This document shows positions 17,367 through 24,640 of a DNA stretch of 36,555 bases, piece by piece (position 1 is the stretch's first letter; each line of letters opens with the position of its first letter). The notes below the pieces were generated by a model. That model worked only from the letters and a program-made list of their open reading frames with translations, did not search any database and was not told the DNA's origin. Position numbers and translations under genes: made by a program. The DNA lies in assembly GCA_026983515.1 (NCBI GenBank), contig JALWHT010000161.1:1-36555 (forward strand), read 5' to 3'. Origin of the DNA: Sulfurovum sp. GTDB lineage: Bacteria > Campylobacterota > Campylobacteria > Campylobacterales > Sulfurovaceae.

Positions 17367-17383
17367 GCGTTGCAAAGCAACGC
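17367..17383 (+). terminator. hairpin after the purT cluster
   Basis: GCGTTGC-AAA-GCAACGC, a perfect 7-bp stem with a 3-nt loop, 22 nt after the dehydrogenase stop and just before a 7-bp tandem repeat. No T tract, so termination is a guess. Confidence 0.4.
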
Positions 17384-17392
17384 ATACCAAAA

Positions 17393-17420
17393 CTATTCAC
17401 TATTCACTATTCACTATTCA
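17393..17420. repeat. 7-bp tandem repeat, four copies, before sdhA
   Basis: Four exact copies of CTATTCA, 28 bp, followed by CTCACAT. It ends 23 nt before the sdhA start, in the only space where its promoter or leader could lie. Confidence 0.9.
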
Positions 17421-17443
17421 CTCACATCTACCAAGGCAAAGCC

Positions 17444-19078
17444 ATGGTAGATGTGTTGGTTATCGGATCAGGCGGTGCAGGTCTCTCTGCCGCACTCGCC
17501 GCCAAGGAGGCAGGTGCTTCGGTACTTGTCGTAGGTAAAATGTATCCTACCAACTCCCAGACCTCAATGGCGCAAGGGGGCATGAACGCAGCGCTTGGTA
17601 ATGTCGAGGAAGATCACGTCTCACTGCATATCGCCGATACCATCAAGTCAGCTCACGGGCTCTGTGATGAAGATATGGTACGCCATATGTGTGCCGATGC
17701 ACCCAAGACCATCGATTGGCTGGAAACCCTCGGTATGCCCTTCTCACGAATAGAAGCATCGCACAGCGATGCAAACCACAACTCTTCACTCTTCACTCCT
17801 CACTCCTCACTAAAATCTGTCGCCCAGCGACAGCTCGGCGGTGCGAGCGCCAAACGCGCCTGCTATGCGCAGGACTATACCGGACTCAAGCTGCTGCATA
17901 CACTCTATGACAACTGTCTAAAAGAGGGGATCGCTTTTTTAGATGAACACTTTTTGCTTGAATTGATTGTCCCTGACGATACTATCAAGGGTGCCGTTGT
18001 ACTTGATATCCGAAGCGGTGAAGTCAAACAGATCGATGCCAAGTCTGTCATCATCGCTACAGGCGGATACGGGGACATCTACCACAGTTACACCACCAAT
18101 ATGTACGGTGCATCTGGAGACGGCATCGCGGCTGTACTGCGTGCAGGCGGTGCGGTAAGCGATATGGAGTTTGTGCAGTTTCACCCTACAGGGCTCAAAC
18201 ATTCAGCCATTTTAATGAGTGAGAGTGCACGGGGCGAAGGGGGATACCTTGTCAACAGCAAACAAGAACGCTTTGTTGATGAGCTAAAACCTCGTGATGA
18301 AGTGGCTCGTGCAATCTTTGAGCAGTTGCAAAAGAAAGAAGAGGTCTTTTTGGACCTACGTCATTTGGGGGAAGAGAAACTCGTGACACTGCTTCCGCAA
18401 GAGGTAGCACTTTGCAAACTTCACGAAGGTGTTGATCCTGTCTCGGAGCTTGTCCCCATCAAACCTGTCACACACTACACCATGGGCGGTATCGATGTGG
18501 ACTATGCACTGGAGGTAAACGGTATCAAGGGCTGTTTTGCCGTGGGTGAGTGTGCCAATGCCAAAGTCCATGGTGCCAACCGTCTTGGGGGCAATTCACT
18601 GCTGGAGATCACCGCCTTTGGGCGATTTGCAGGGGAAAATGCCTACAAACATGCCGTCTATGCCAGCAGCAAACCTGCCAATAGCAGCGTATTACACGCG
18701 TGCCAAAAGAAGATAGAGAGACTCTTTACTCAGGAAGCTCCGACCAGTTTCTATACCCACCGCAAAGCACTTGGCAAACGCTTTTATGAAAACGTGGGTA
18801 TCGTCCGCACTGAAGCGGGGCTGACTCAGGCACTCGAAGAGGTGGTCGCCACCCAAGTCGCACTCAAAAAGATGGGTATCCAGGACAGATCCAAAACCAA
18901 CAACCAAAATCTTATAGAGTTTCTGGAGTTCGAAAACGCTCTCATGCTTGCCCCTACCATCATCTCTGCCGCACTGGCAAGAAAAGAGAGCCGCGGGGCG
19001 CACTACCGAAGTGACTATCCGCAGAGTGATGATACCCATTTTAAAAAGCATATCATCTTACAGTGGAAGGATAAATAA
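17444..19078 (+). CDS. sdhA: succinate dehydrogenase/fumarate reductase-type flavoprotein subunit
   Basis: 544 residues. It carries FAD and interconverts succinate and fumarate. FAD motif VIGSGGAGLSAALAA at 6-20; ATGGYGDIY near 205; substrate residues QFHPTG, RDEVARAI (catalytic Arg), HYTMGG and HGANRLGGNSLLE are all kept. The residue that binds FAD covalently in classic SdhA/FrdA (His in SHTVxAQGG) is Gln39 here (SQTSMAQGG), so FAD should be non-covalent, as in L-aspartate oxidase. Between residues 113 and 123 a tandem 7-bp repeat is read as NSSLFTPHSSL. The iron-sulfur subunit lies 127 nt downstream. L-aspartate oxidase is the alternative; the adjacent SdhB argues against it. Confidence 0.85.
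   Translation: MVDVLVIGSGGAGLSAALAAKEAGASVLVVGKMYPTNSQTSMAQGGMNAALGNVEEDHVSLHIADTIKSAHGLCDEDMVRHMCADAPKTIDWLETLGMPFSRIEASHSDANHNSSLFTPHSSLKSVAQRQLGGASAKRACYAQDYTGLKLLHTLYDNCLKEGIAFLDEHFLLELIVPDDTIKGAVVLDIRSGEVKQIDAKSVIIATGGYGDIYHSYTTNMYGASGDGIAAVLRAGGAVSDMEFVQFHPTGLKHSAILMSESARGEGGYLVNSKQERFVDELKPRDEVARAIFEQLQKKEEVFLDLRHLGEEKLVTLLPQEVALCKLHEGVDPVSELVPIKPVTHYTMGGIDVDYALEVNGIKGCFAVGECANAKVHGANRLGGNSLLEITAFGRFAGENAYKHAVYASSKPANSSVLHACQKKIERLFTQEAPTSFYTHRKALGKRFYENVGIVRTEAGLTQALEEVVATQVALKKMGIQDRSKTNNQNLIEFLEFENALMLAPTIISAALARKESRGAHYRSDYPQSDDTHFKKHIILQWKDK
17782..17809. repeat. 7-bp tandem repeat, four copies, inside sdhA
   Basis: Two copies of CTCTTCA followed by two of CTCCTCA, 28 bp, read in frame within sdhA. 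It is related to the CTATTCA repeat 360 bp upstream and falls in a loop between SRIEASHSDAN and SVAQRQLGGAS. Confidence 0.9.
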
Positions 19079-19096
19079 TGATATTACACAATTTCC

Positions 19097-19188
19097 GTAG
19101 AATGTTGTACCCTTACAACACCGATATCATAAATAGTACAACGATCTCCTTCTCTGAGAAAAGGTGTTGTGGAGGCACAACACCCTAC
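19097..19188. repeat. palindromic element copy B, before sdhB
   Basis: Left arm GTAGAATGTTGTA-CCCT-TACAACACC keeps a 7-bp stem with an A-T pair at the loop. Right arm GGTGTTGTG-GAGG-CACAACACC ends in CTAC at 19188. sdhB starts 17 nt later with AAAGGA between. The element fills most of the 127 nt between sdhA and sdhB. Confidence 0.85.
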
Positions 19189-19205
19189 GCCAAGAAAGGA
19201 TTGTG

Positions 19206-19925
19206 ATGCAGATAACTATCAAACGAGACAAAGACTTTGAGGATTTTAAAATTTCCGAAGGACTTACCCTCCTTGCCGCACTCTACGAGATCAAAGAGCA
19301 GCACGATCCTACCCTCACCTTCTCAGCAGGGTGCCGTGCCTCAGTATGTGGTACCTGTGCTGTACGTGTCAACGGAAGAGAAGAACTCGCCTGTGCCTAC
19401 AAACCCAAAGAGGGTGACACCGTTGAGCCGCTGCAGTACCACCCCGTATTGAGAGATCTTAAAGTCGATAAACAACAGGCAAAAACAACGCTTCAAAAAA
19501 CACAAGCGTGGTTGCACAACTATACGGAAGCTGTATTAACCCCCAAAGATGCACATTTGACAGAAAGACAGACGGACTGCATCCTCTGCGACAGCTGCTA
19601 CTCAGCCTGCCCTGTCTTTGCAGTCAACCCCGACTTTCTGGGGCCTTTTGCACTCACACGCGCCTACCGCTACACGGTGGACAGACGTGAAGGTGAATCC
19701 AAAAGTATTGTCGATGCCGTACAGCAAAACGGTGTGTGGGACTGTACCCTCTGCGGCGAATGTACAGCCGTCTGCCCAAAAGGGATCGACCCAAAAATGG
19801 ACATTACCATGTTACGCGGGGAGTCTCTCAATCACGGATACAGCGATCCAAGCTTTGCAAACCAAAGCTTTGGCACGCCGGATTTTGGAGGAGGGTTTGG
19901 GTTTGACCCCAATGGCGGGTTTTAG
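19206..19925 (+). CDS. sdhB: succinate dehydrogenase/fumarate reductase-type iron-sulfur subunit
   Basis: 239 residues starting MQITIKRDKDFEDFKI. It passes electrons between the flavoprotein and a membrane or quinone partner. N-terminal [2Fe-2S] cysteines in CRASVCGTCAVRVNGREELAC (about 47-67); C-terminal clusters in CILCDSCYSACP (about 128-139) and CTLCGECTAVCPKGIDP (about 180-196). It ends in an unusual Gly/Phe-rich tail (FGGGFGFDPNGGF). No membrane anchor or CCG-domain subunit (SdhC/E type) follows; the next gene is convergent and overlaps by 4 bp. Confidence 0.93.
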   Translation: MQITIKRDKDFEDFKISEGLTLLAALYEIKEQHDPTLTFSAGCRASVCGTCAVRVNGREELACAYKPKEGDTVEPLQYHPVLRDLKVDKQQAKTTLQKTQAWLHNYTEAVLTPKDAHLTERQTDCILCDSCYSACPVFAVNPDFLGPFALTRAYRYTVDRREGESKSIVDAVQQNGVWDCTLCGECTAVCPKGIDPKMDITMLRGESLNHGYSDPSFANQSFGTPDFGGGFGFDPNGGF

Positions 19926-20335
19926 TTCTCAAAGGCACTTTGTATTTGGGAAGGGATCTTTAGAGGTCTCACTGTTTTGGCATCCACAAAGACCCACTCT
20001 GTTTTACCCTCACAAATAACCACACCATCTTTGATACGGCTGATCTCGTAACGACGGGTAGAGAGAATTTTACCAATATCCTCTATCCATGTTTTCATTT
20101 GCAACATATCATTTTCAAATGCAGGTTTTTTGTACTCGATATGGTGCGATTTTGCTACCCATATACCGCCATATGCCAGACAGACTTCATGCCCTGCACC
20201 TACCGACTCCGAGTGCTTTGTTGCCGCTTCGATCATCCATGAAAGGTAGGTAACATTGTGGACATGACCGTTAAAATCAATGTCCGACGGCTGTACAGAG
20301 AAACTGTACGTAAAGGAAGAAAGATTAGATGTCAC
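19922..20335 (-). CDS. acyl-CoA thioesterase (4HBT hotdog family)
   Basis: About 137 residues. FSVQPSDIDFNGHVHNVTYLSWMIEAA carries the 4HBT active-site Asp and the FNGHVHN segment; the rest fits one hotdog domain ending DAKTVRPLKIP. GTG at 20335, overlapping the end of leuC by 11 nt, is the best start: a longer frame only repeats leuC in another register. No good ribosome binding site, so coupling to leuC translation is likely. Substrate unknown. Its stop overlaps the sdhB stop. Confidence 0.8.
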   Translation of the reverse strand: MTSNLSSFTYSFSVQPSDIDFNGHVHNVTYLSWMIEAATKHSESVGAGHEVCLAYGGIWVAKSHHIEYKKPAFENDMLQMKTWIEDIGKILSTRRYEISRIKDGVVICEGKTEWVFVDAKTVRPLKIPSQIQSAFEN

Positions 20336-21605
20336 GCGGATCGACAATCTTCCCGGCGATCGCACTTGCTGCCGCCACAGCGGAGTTTGCAAGATATATC
20401 TCGGAGGTTCTTGCACCCATACGACCGACAAAGTTACGGTTGGTCGTCGCTACGCAGCGTTCTCCATCACCCAGTATTCCCATATAGCCACCCAGACAAG
20501 CACCACAGGTCGGGTTACTCACGACTGCACCCGCTTCGATGAGGGTATCGATGAGCCCTTCATGCTGTGCCTGCATCAAGATCTTCTGGGTTGCGGGAGT
20601 GACGATCATACGGGTATGTCTGGCGACACGCTTGCCTTTGACAATCTCAGCAGCGATGCGCAGGTCTTCAAGCCGTCCGTTGGTACAGCTGCCGATCATC
20701 ACCTGATCGATCTTAAGATCATCTGCTACCGCCTGCTCTACGGGCTTGCCGTTGCTTGGCAGGAATGGATAGGCAATGACCGGAGAGAGATTCGCCATAT
20801 CAATAGTGATCTCCTGTACATAGTTTGCATCCGCGTCAGAGTAGTGAAGCTTCGGTTCACTTCTCAGTCCGCCGTTTGCTTCAGCTCGTTCGTCGAGGTA
20901 CTTCTGTGACACCTCATCAATAGCGAAGATACCGCTCTTGGCACCTGCTTCGATCGCCATGTTACACATAGAGAAGCGGTCGCTCATGCCAAGATACTGC
21001 ACACCCTCTCCGGTAAACTCGATTGCTTTGTAGAGTGCGCCATCCACGCCGAGGATACGAATCAGCTCAAGGATAATGTCCTTGCCGTAGATGTGCTTAC
21101 CCGGTTTTCCTACCAGGTTGACCTTGATAGACTCCGGTACTTTGAACCAGTTGCCGCCCGTAATGATAGAAAAGGAGATATCGGTACTCCCCATCCCTGT
21201 CGAGAAGGCACCGAGTGCACCGTGTGTACAGGTGTGGCTGTCTGCTCCGATGATCACATCACCGGGGATCACCAGTCCTTTTTCAGGCAAAAGCGCATGC
21301 TCGATCCCCATATCTTTTTCATCGAAAAAATACTTGAGGTCATGCTTGTAGGCAAACTCACGGCTGATCTTCGCCTGGTTGGCAGAGGCGATATCTTTTG
21401 CCGGGATGTAGTGATCCATCACAATGGCAAAGCCGTCAGGATTGGCAAGTTTCTCTGCCCCGCTCTCTTCAAAGGCTTTGATGGAGATGGGGGTGGTAAT
21501 GTCGTTACCGATGGTCATATCGATCGGCACTCTGACGATCTCACCGGCATAGACATCACGCCCGGCATGCTCGGAGAAGATCTTTTCTGTTATCGTTTGT
21601 CCCAT
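20325..21605 (-). CDS. leuC: 3-isopropylmalate dehydratase large subunit
   Basis: 426 residues, the shorter (about 420) archaeal-like LeuC form. It isomerises 2- to 3-isopropylmalate with LeuD in leucine synthesis, using a [4Fe-4S] cluster. Visible: MGQTITEKIFSEHAGRDV, GADSHTCTHGALGAFSTGMGSTD (Asp-Ser-His and the first cluster Cys) and VIGSCTNGR, then NPTCGACLGGYMGIL (the remaining cluster Cys). AGGAAAATCCT precedes the ATG and a TATAAT box lies 38 nt upstream. leuD is not in the window, unlike most leuCD operons. The related homoaconitase is an alternative not excluded. Confidence 0.93.
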   Translation of the reverse strand: MGQTITEKIFSEHAGRDVYAGEIVRVPIDMTIGNDITTPISIKAFEESGAEKLANPDGFAIVMDHYIPAKDIASANQAKISREFAYKHDLKYFFDEKDMGIEHALLPEKGLVIPGDVIIGADSHTCTHGALGAFSTGMGSTDISFSIITGGNWFKVPESIKVNLVGKPGKHIYGKDIILELIRILGVDGALYKAIEFTGEGVQYLGMSDRFSMCNMAIEAGAKSGIFAIDEVSQKYLDERAEANGGLRSEPKLHYSDADANYVQEITIDMANLSPVIAYPFLPSNGKPVEQAVADDLKIDQVMIGSCTNGRLEDLRIAAEIVKGKRVARHTRMIVTPATQKILMQAQHEGLIDTLIEAGAVVSNPTCGACLGGYMGILGDGERCVATTNRNFVGRMGARTSEIYLANSAVAAASAIAGKIVDPRDI

Positions 21606-21642
21606 AGGAAAATCCTTAAAATTGTTATCATTAATTGCGCGA

Positions 21643-21648
21643 ATTATA
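21643..21648 (-). promoter_or_regulatory. -10 box (TATAAT) of leuC
   Basis: Minus-strand TATAAT 38 nt before the leuC start codon. The remaining gap towards the RqcH-like gene also holds TAGAAT at 21666-21671 on the plus strand, a candidate -10 box for that gene. Confidence 0.5.
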
Positions 21649-21741
21649 GCAAAATAAAGTTATGGTAGAATTTCATTAATTATTCAAGCCTCATTACCAA
21701 CCTGCTCGTTGGGAATGCATATCTGATATTTTATTCAATTT

Positions 21742-21763
21742 GGTGCCTGATTACGCACCCTAC
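21742..21763. repeat. half-copy C of the palindromic element, before the RqcH-like gene
   Basis: GGTGCCTGATTACGCACCCTAC, a single right arm in a variant form (GGTGC/GCACC stem with a larger loop) that keeps the CCCTAC end. It ends 9 nt before the start codon of the RqcH-like gene. Confidence 0.5.
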
Positions 21764-21772
21764 GGGAAAACT

Positions 21773-23155
21773 ATGAAACTCACCGAACTGCAAGCCATCG
21801 CCAAACGTCTGAGCAACTTCACTTTCATCTCTCGTGCAAGACGTGTCGAGGACAACACCATCGAGATCGTCTTTGACAAAAAGCAAAGCTACTTTTTCAA
21901 TATGACCCGCGGGCACAGTTTTGTCTACAAAGCCCCCAGCCAGCGTCCGCTTCAGGGCTACAACGCACCCTTTGACACACTGCTGCACAGCCTGCTTGCC
22001 GGCAGCAGGCTACTTGAGGTCACTGTGCCGGGAAATGACCGCATCCTGCGATTCAAAATTGCACCTAAGAGCGCCTACAAAAACCAGACGGTCTATCTCC
22101 AGCTGGAGTTTACCGGCAAAAACACCAATGCCATTCTGCTCGATGAGAATGAAACCGTGATCGAAGCACTGCGACACATCGACGGACAGCAGTCGTTTCG
22201 TGTGGTACGCCCCGGGGTGGAGCTTCTGCCCATTCCCCGTAGGGTGCTGTCCCCTGACAGCACCGATCACCACAACAAAGAAGAAGGTATTGTCGGGGGA
22301 CAGCACCCTTCAGATATCGATCTACTTTTAGAGAAACGCTATCAGACCATACAACAACAGCGCCTTTCCCAACTCAAGCAGCAAAAGCTTACCCAGACAG
22401 CCAAAAAGATAGCAAAGCTGCAAAAGGAGATAGACAAACTTCCCAGTCCCCAGAAACTCGAAGCGCAGGCAGACACCTACGGCACCTACGGCAACCTCAT
22501 CCTTGCCAACCTCTACCAGATTAAACCCTACGACACCAAGCTCAAAACATGGGATTTTGAAGGCAATGAAGTAACAATCCCCCTGCCCAAAGATATCAAG
22601 GTAAACCGTTTGAGCGACCACTACTTCAACCTTGCCAAACGCGCCAAGAACAAAGCCAAAAACATCCACATCGAAAAAGAGAATCTCCAGAGCAAAAAAA
22701 GCTTTTATGAAAATATCCACTACGCTATCACACAAGCCAAAGAGCCCTACGAGCTGGAGCTTCTGGTACCAAAACGGGGCAAATCCCAGCGCAAAAAAGA
22801 GAAGATGCGTGAAGGGGAACTCTTTTGGATAGAGGACTACAAAGTGCTTGTCGGACGCAACGCCAAAGAGAATCAGGCACTGCTCAAAGCTGCCAAGAGC
22901 AACGACATCTGGATGCACACCCGAGAGATCCCCGGATCGCATGTCATCATCCGCACCGACAAGCAAAACCTACCTGACTCCGTCCTACAGGCTGCTGCCA
23001 AACTCTGTGTGGACTTCTCCACAGACCAGCCGGGCAACTATCTTGTCGACTATACCAAACGCAAATTTGTCAAGATACAGGAGGGCTCCAACGTAGAGTA
23101 CGACAAATACCAGACCATCCCCGTGCTCAAAGAAGGGGTGGAAATACGCATTTAG
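21773..23155 (+). CDS. NFACT family protein (RqcH/FbpA-like)
   Basis: 460 residues starting MKLTELQAIAKRLSNF; members bind stalled large ribosomal subunits and tRNA and add alanine tails in ribosome rescue. NFACT-N part about 1-150 with the Asp-Arg motif in VPGNDRILRF (near 87); coiled coil about 185-225 and 285-320; NFACT-R part about 350-455 with DIWMHTREIPGSHVII. Shorter than B. subtilis RqcH (about 570). Residues about 156-179 (RRVLSPDSTDHH...GGQHP) are encoded by a palindromic repeat in frame, at the junction of the N domain and the coiled coil. Start chosen over an earlier ATG by family alignment. Confidence 0.85.
   Translation: MKLTELQAIAKRLSNFTFISRARRVEDNTIEIVFDKKQSYFFNMTRGHSFVYKAPSQRPLQGYNAPFDTLLHSLLAGSRLLEVTVPGNDRILRFKIAPKSAYKNQTVYLQLEFTGKNTNAILLDENETVIEALRHIDGQQSFRVVRPGVELLPIPRRVLSPDSTDHHNKEEGIVGGQHPSDIDLLLEKRYQTIQQQRLSQLKQQKLTQTAKKIAKLQKEIDKLPSPQKLEAQADTYGTYGNLILANLYQIKPYDTKLKTWDFEGNEVTIPLPKDIKVNRLSDHYFNLAKRAKNKAKNIHIEKENLQSKKSFYENIHYAITQAKEPYELELLVPKRGKSQRKKEKMREGELFWIEDYKVLVGRNAKENQALLKAAKSNDIWMHTREIPGSHVIIRTDKQNLPDSVLQAAAKLCVDFSTDQPGNYLVDYTKRKFVKIQEGSNVEYDKYQTIPVLKEGVEIRI
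22239..22309. repeat. palindromic element copy D, inside the RqcH-like gene
   Basis: Left arm GTAGGGTGCTGTC-CCCT-GACAGCACC is a perfect 9-bp stem; right arm GGTATTGTC-GGGG-GACAGCACC has one mismatch and lacks the final TAC. It is open in the host frame, adding about 24 residues. Confidence 0.9.
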
Positions 23156-23172
23156 CTGCTCCTATAATTATA

Positions 23173-23511
23173 TTGACTAAAATTGATGACAAAAAGCAAA
23201 ATAGTTTTACTAAAAATGCCCAAAAAGAGTACTTCACCTCAGTGCGCAAACTCCACACCCACTACAATGACTGGCATTTTGGTGCTGCCGCGTTCTTTGG
23301 CAGGCGCGCTTTTGCCGTAATGAATGACGGCTTCAAACTTCAGCACCACGCTATGGAGTTTGACAGAACCTATGCAGTGGGAGTAGGAAAAAATATCGGC
23401 AATGCCGTAGTCAGACTCCAATACATCTACCAACGCGCTACAGAGCTGCCTATACAAAATGCAAATGTCGAAGTGAGAAATATCAGACTGCTTTTGAATT
23501 ATAAATTTTAG
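23173..23511 (+). pseudogene. C-terminal remnant of an outer-membrane beta-barrel protein
   Basis: 112 codons ending VEVRNIRLLLNYKF, with alternating polar/hydrophobic strands and a terminal Phe as needed for BAM recognition. There is no signal peptide, the only possible start is TTG without a ribosome binding site, and the first 20 residues are not barrel-like. It is best read as the tail of a larger outer-membrane protein whose 5' part is gone, sitting just before the AT-richer carbonic anhydrase block. A short functional gene cannot be excluded. Confidence 0.5.
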
Positions 23512-23623
23512 AACCTTTCATCCGATAGACGCAACGAGATCGGCTTTACATCTTTTAAATCGCTATTTTGTTTTTTACCTTTTTTTGATAGAATAGTTTT
23601 ATATTTTTATAAAGGGTATGATT

Positions 23624-23905
23624 GTGGTAAAAAAAGCTTTACGTATTGTAAGTATACTTATGTATATCGCAATCGTAAACATAACTGTTTATCAAGCTCA
23701 ATCCTTTGATAAAGCAACTTGTGAATATATTTTAGAGTGTGAACAAGAAGCCCAAGAGGATAACAAGGATTCGATAGATCAGTTTGTCGATCTTTCACTC
23801 TTTTGTTTTGACTTGTTTTCAAACCAGGAAACCTTCTTTTCCTATCACTTAGAAAATTCCATCTCCTCCCCAGATATCCCCCACAAACCCCCTATCGCCT
23901 CTTAA
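23624..23905 (+). CDS. small exported protein, unknown function
   Basis: 93 residues. A GTG at 23624 is preferred over the ATG at 23618 because AAAGGG ends only 1 nt before the ATG but lies 7 nt before the GTG. Residues about 4-24 (KKALRIVSILMYIAIVNITVYQA) are a signal peptide or anchor; the rest is acidic with two Cys in CEYILEC and a Pro-rich end (SSPDIPHKPPIAS). TAGAAT at 23589-23594 may be the -10 box. AT-rich. It may share a transcript with the carbonic anhydrase 75 nt downstream. Not recognised. Confidence 0.6.
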   Translation: MVKKALRIVSILMYIAIVNITVYQAQSFDKATCEYILECEQEAQEDNKDSIDQFVDLSLFCFDLFSNQETFFSYHLENSISSPDIPHKPPIAS

Positions 23906-23980
23906 CATTTTTATTTAATCTAAAAATATTACTACAATGAAGTTAATATAACCGAACAATACATAATTAAGGGGTTTGCT

Positions 23981-24640
23981 ATGCTCAAAAACAGCGCACT
24001 GTTAAATGGAAATGAGGTTTTTAAAAATAGTTATTTTAAAAAGCATGAAGCCGAATTGCTTGATTTGGCTAAAAACGGACAACATCCAAAAGCACTCTTT
24101 ATTGGATGTGCCGACTCACGAGTTGTTCCAAATCTTATAACGCAAACCAAACCGGGAGATTTGTTTGTTTTGCGAAATGTCGGAAATTTTGTCGCTCCCT
24201 ACAAGCCGGATGAGGATTACCACGCTACGGCTGCCGGGATAGAGTATGCGGTAACGGCGCTGGAAGTCGAGGAGATCATCATATGCGGGCATACTCACTG
24301 TGGGGCTATCGCATCACTCTATAACGACATCGAGGAAAAAGCCTTCATCCATACGAAAAAATGGCTCTCTTTGGGAAAAAAGGCGAAAGATACGGCGATA
24401 CTGGCAAAACCTGAGGCCCCCAAAGAGGAGCTTTTAAGGCTGACAGAGAAGCTCTCTGTCGTATTTCAAATAGAAAATCTTTTGACCTATCCCTATGTGA
24501 AAAAGGCAGTCGCTAAGGGACGAGTGCACATACACGGTTGGATATATGATCTCGAAAGTGGAGAGATAGAGTACTACGATCCAGACGAAAATACTTTTAA
24601 ATTACTTTCTAAACTGCAATCACAAGGAGAAAAGCAATGA
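23981..24640 (+). CDS. beta-carbonic anhydrase
   Basis: 219 residues, no signal peptide, so cytoplasmic. It interconverts CO2 and bicarbonate. Zinc ligands Cys43, Asp45 (with Arg47 in CADSR), His104 and Cys107 (HTHCG) are all present, as is RNVGNFVAPY near 65-74. Its stop overlaps the SulP start (ATGA at 24637), so the two are translated together. AT-richer than the flanking genes (more AAA, TTT, TTG codons), suggesting acquisition. Coupling with SulP points to bicarbonate handling for carbon fixation or pH. Confidence 0.95.
   Translation: MLKNSALLNGNEVFKNSYFKKHEAELLDLAKNGQHPKALFIGCADSRVVPNLITQTKPGDLFVLRNVGNFVAPYKPDEDYHATAAGIEYAVTALEVEEIIICGHTHCGAIASLYNDIEEKAFIHTKKWLSLGKKAKDTAILAKPEAPKEELLRLTEKLSVVFQIENLLTYPYVKKAVAKGRVHIHGWIYDLESGEIEYYDPDENTFKLLSKLQSQGEKQ

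Noticed and set aside
17444-19078. L-aspartate oxidase (nadB) instead of an Sdh/Frd flavoprotein
   Set aside because: The non-covalent FAD segment is shared with NadB, but an SdhB-type iron-sulfur subunit follows directly and QLGGASAKRACYAQDYTG fits the Sdh-like family better. Not fully excluded.
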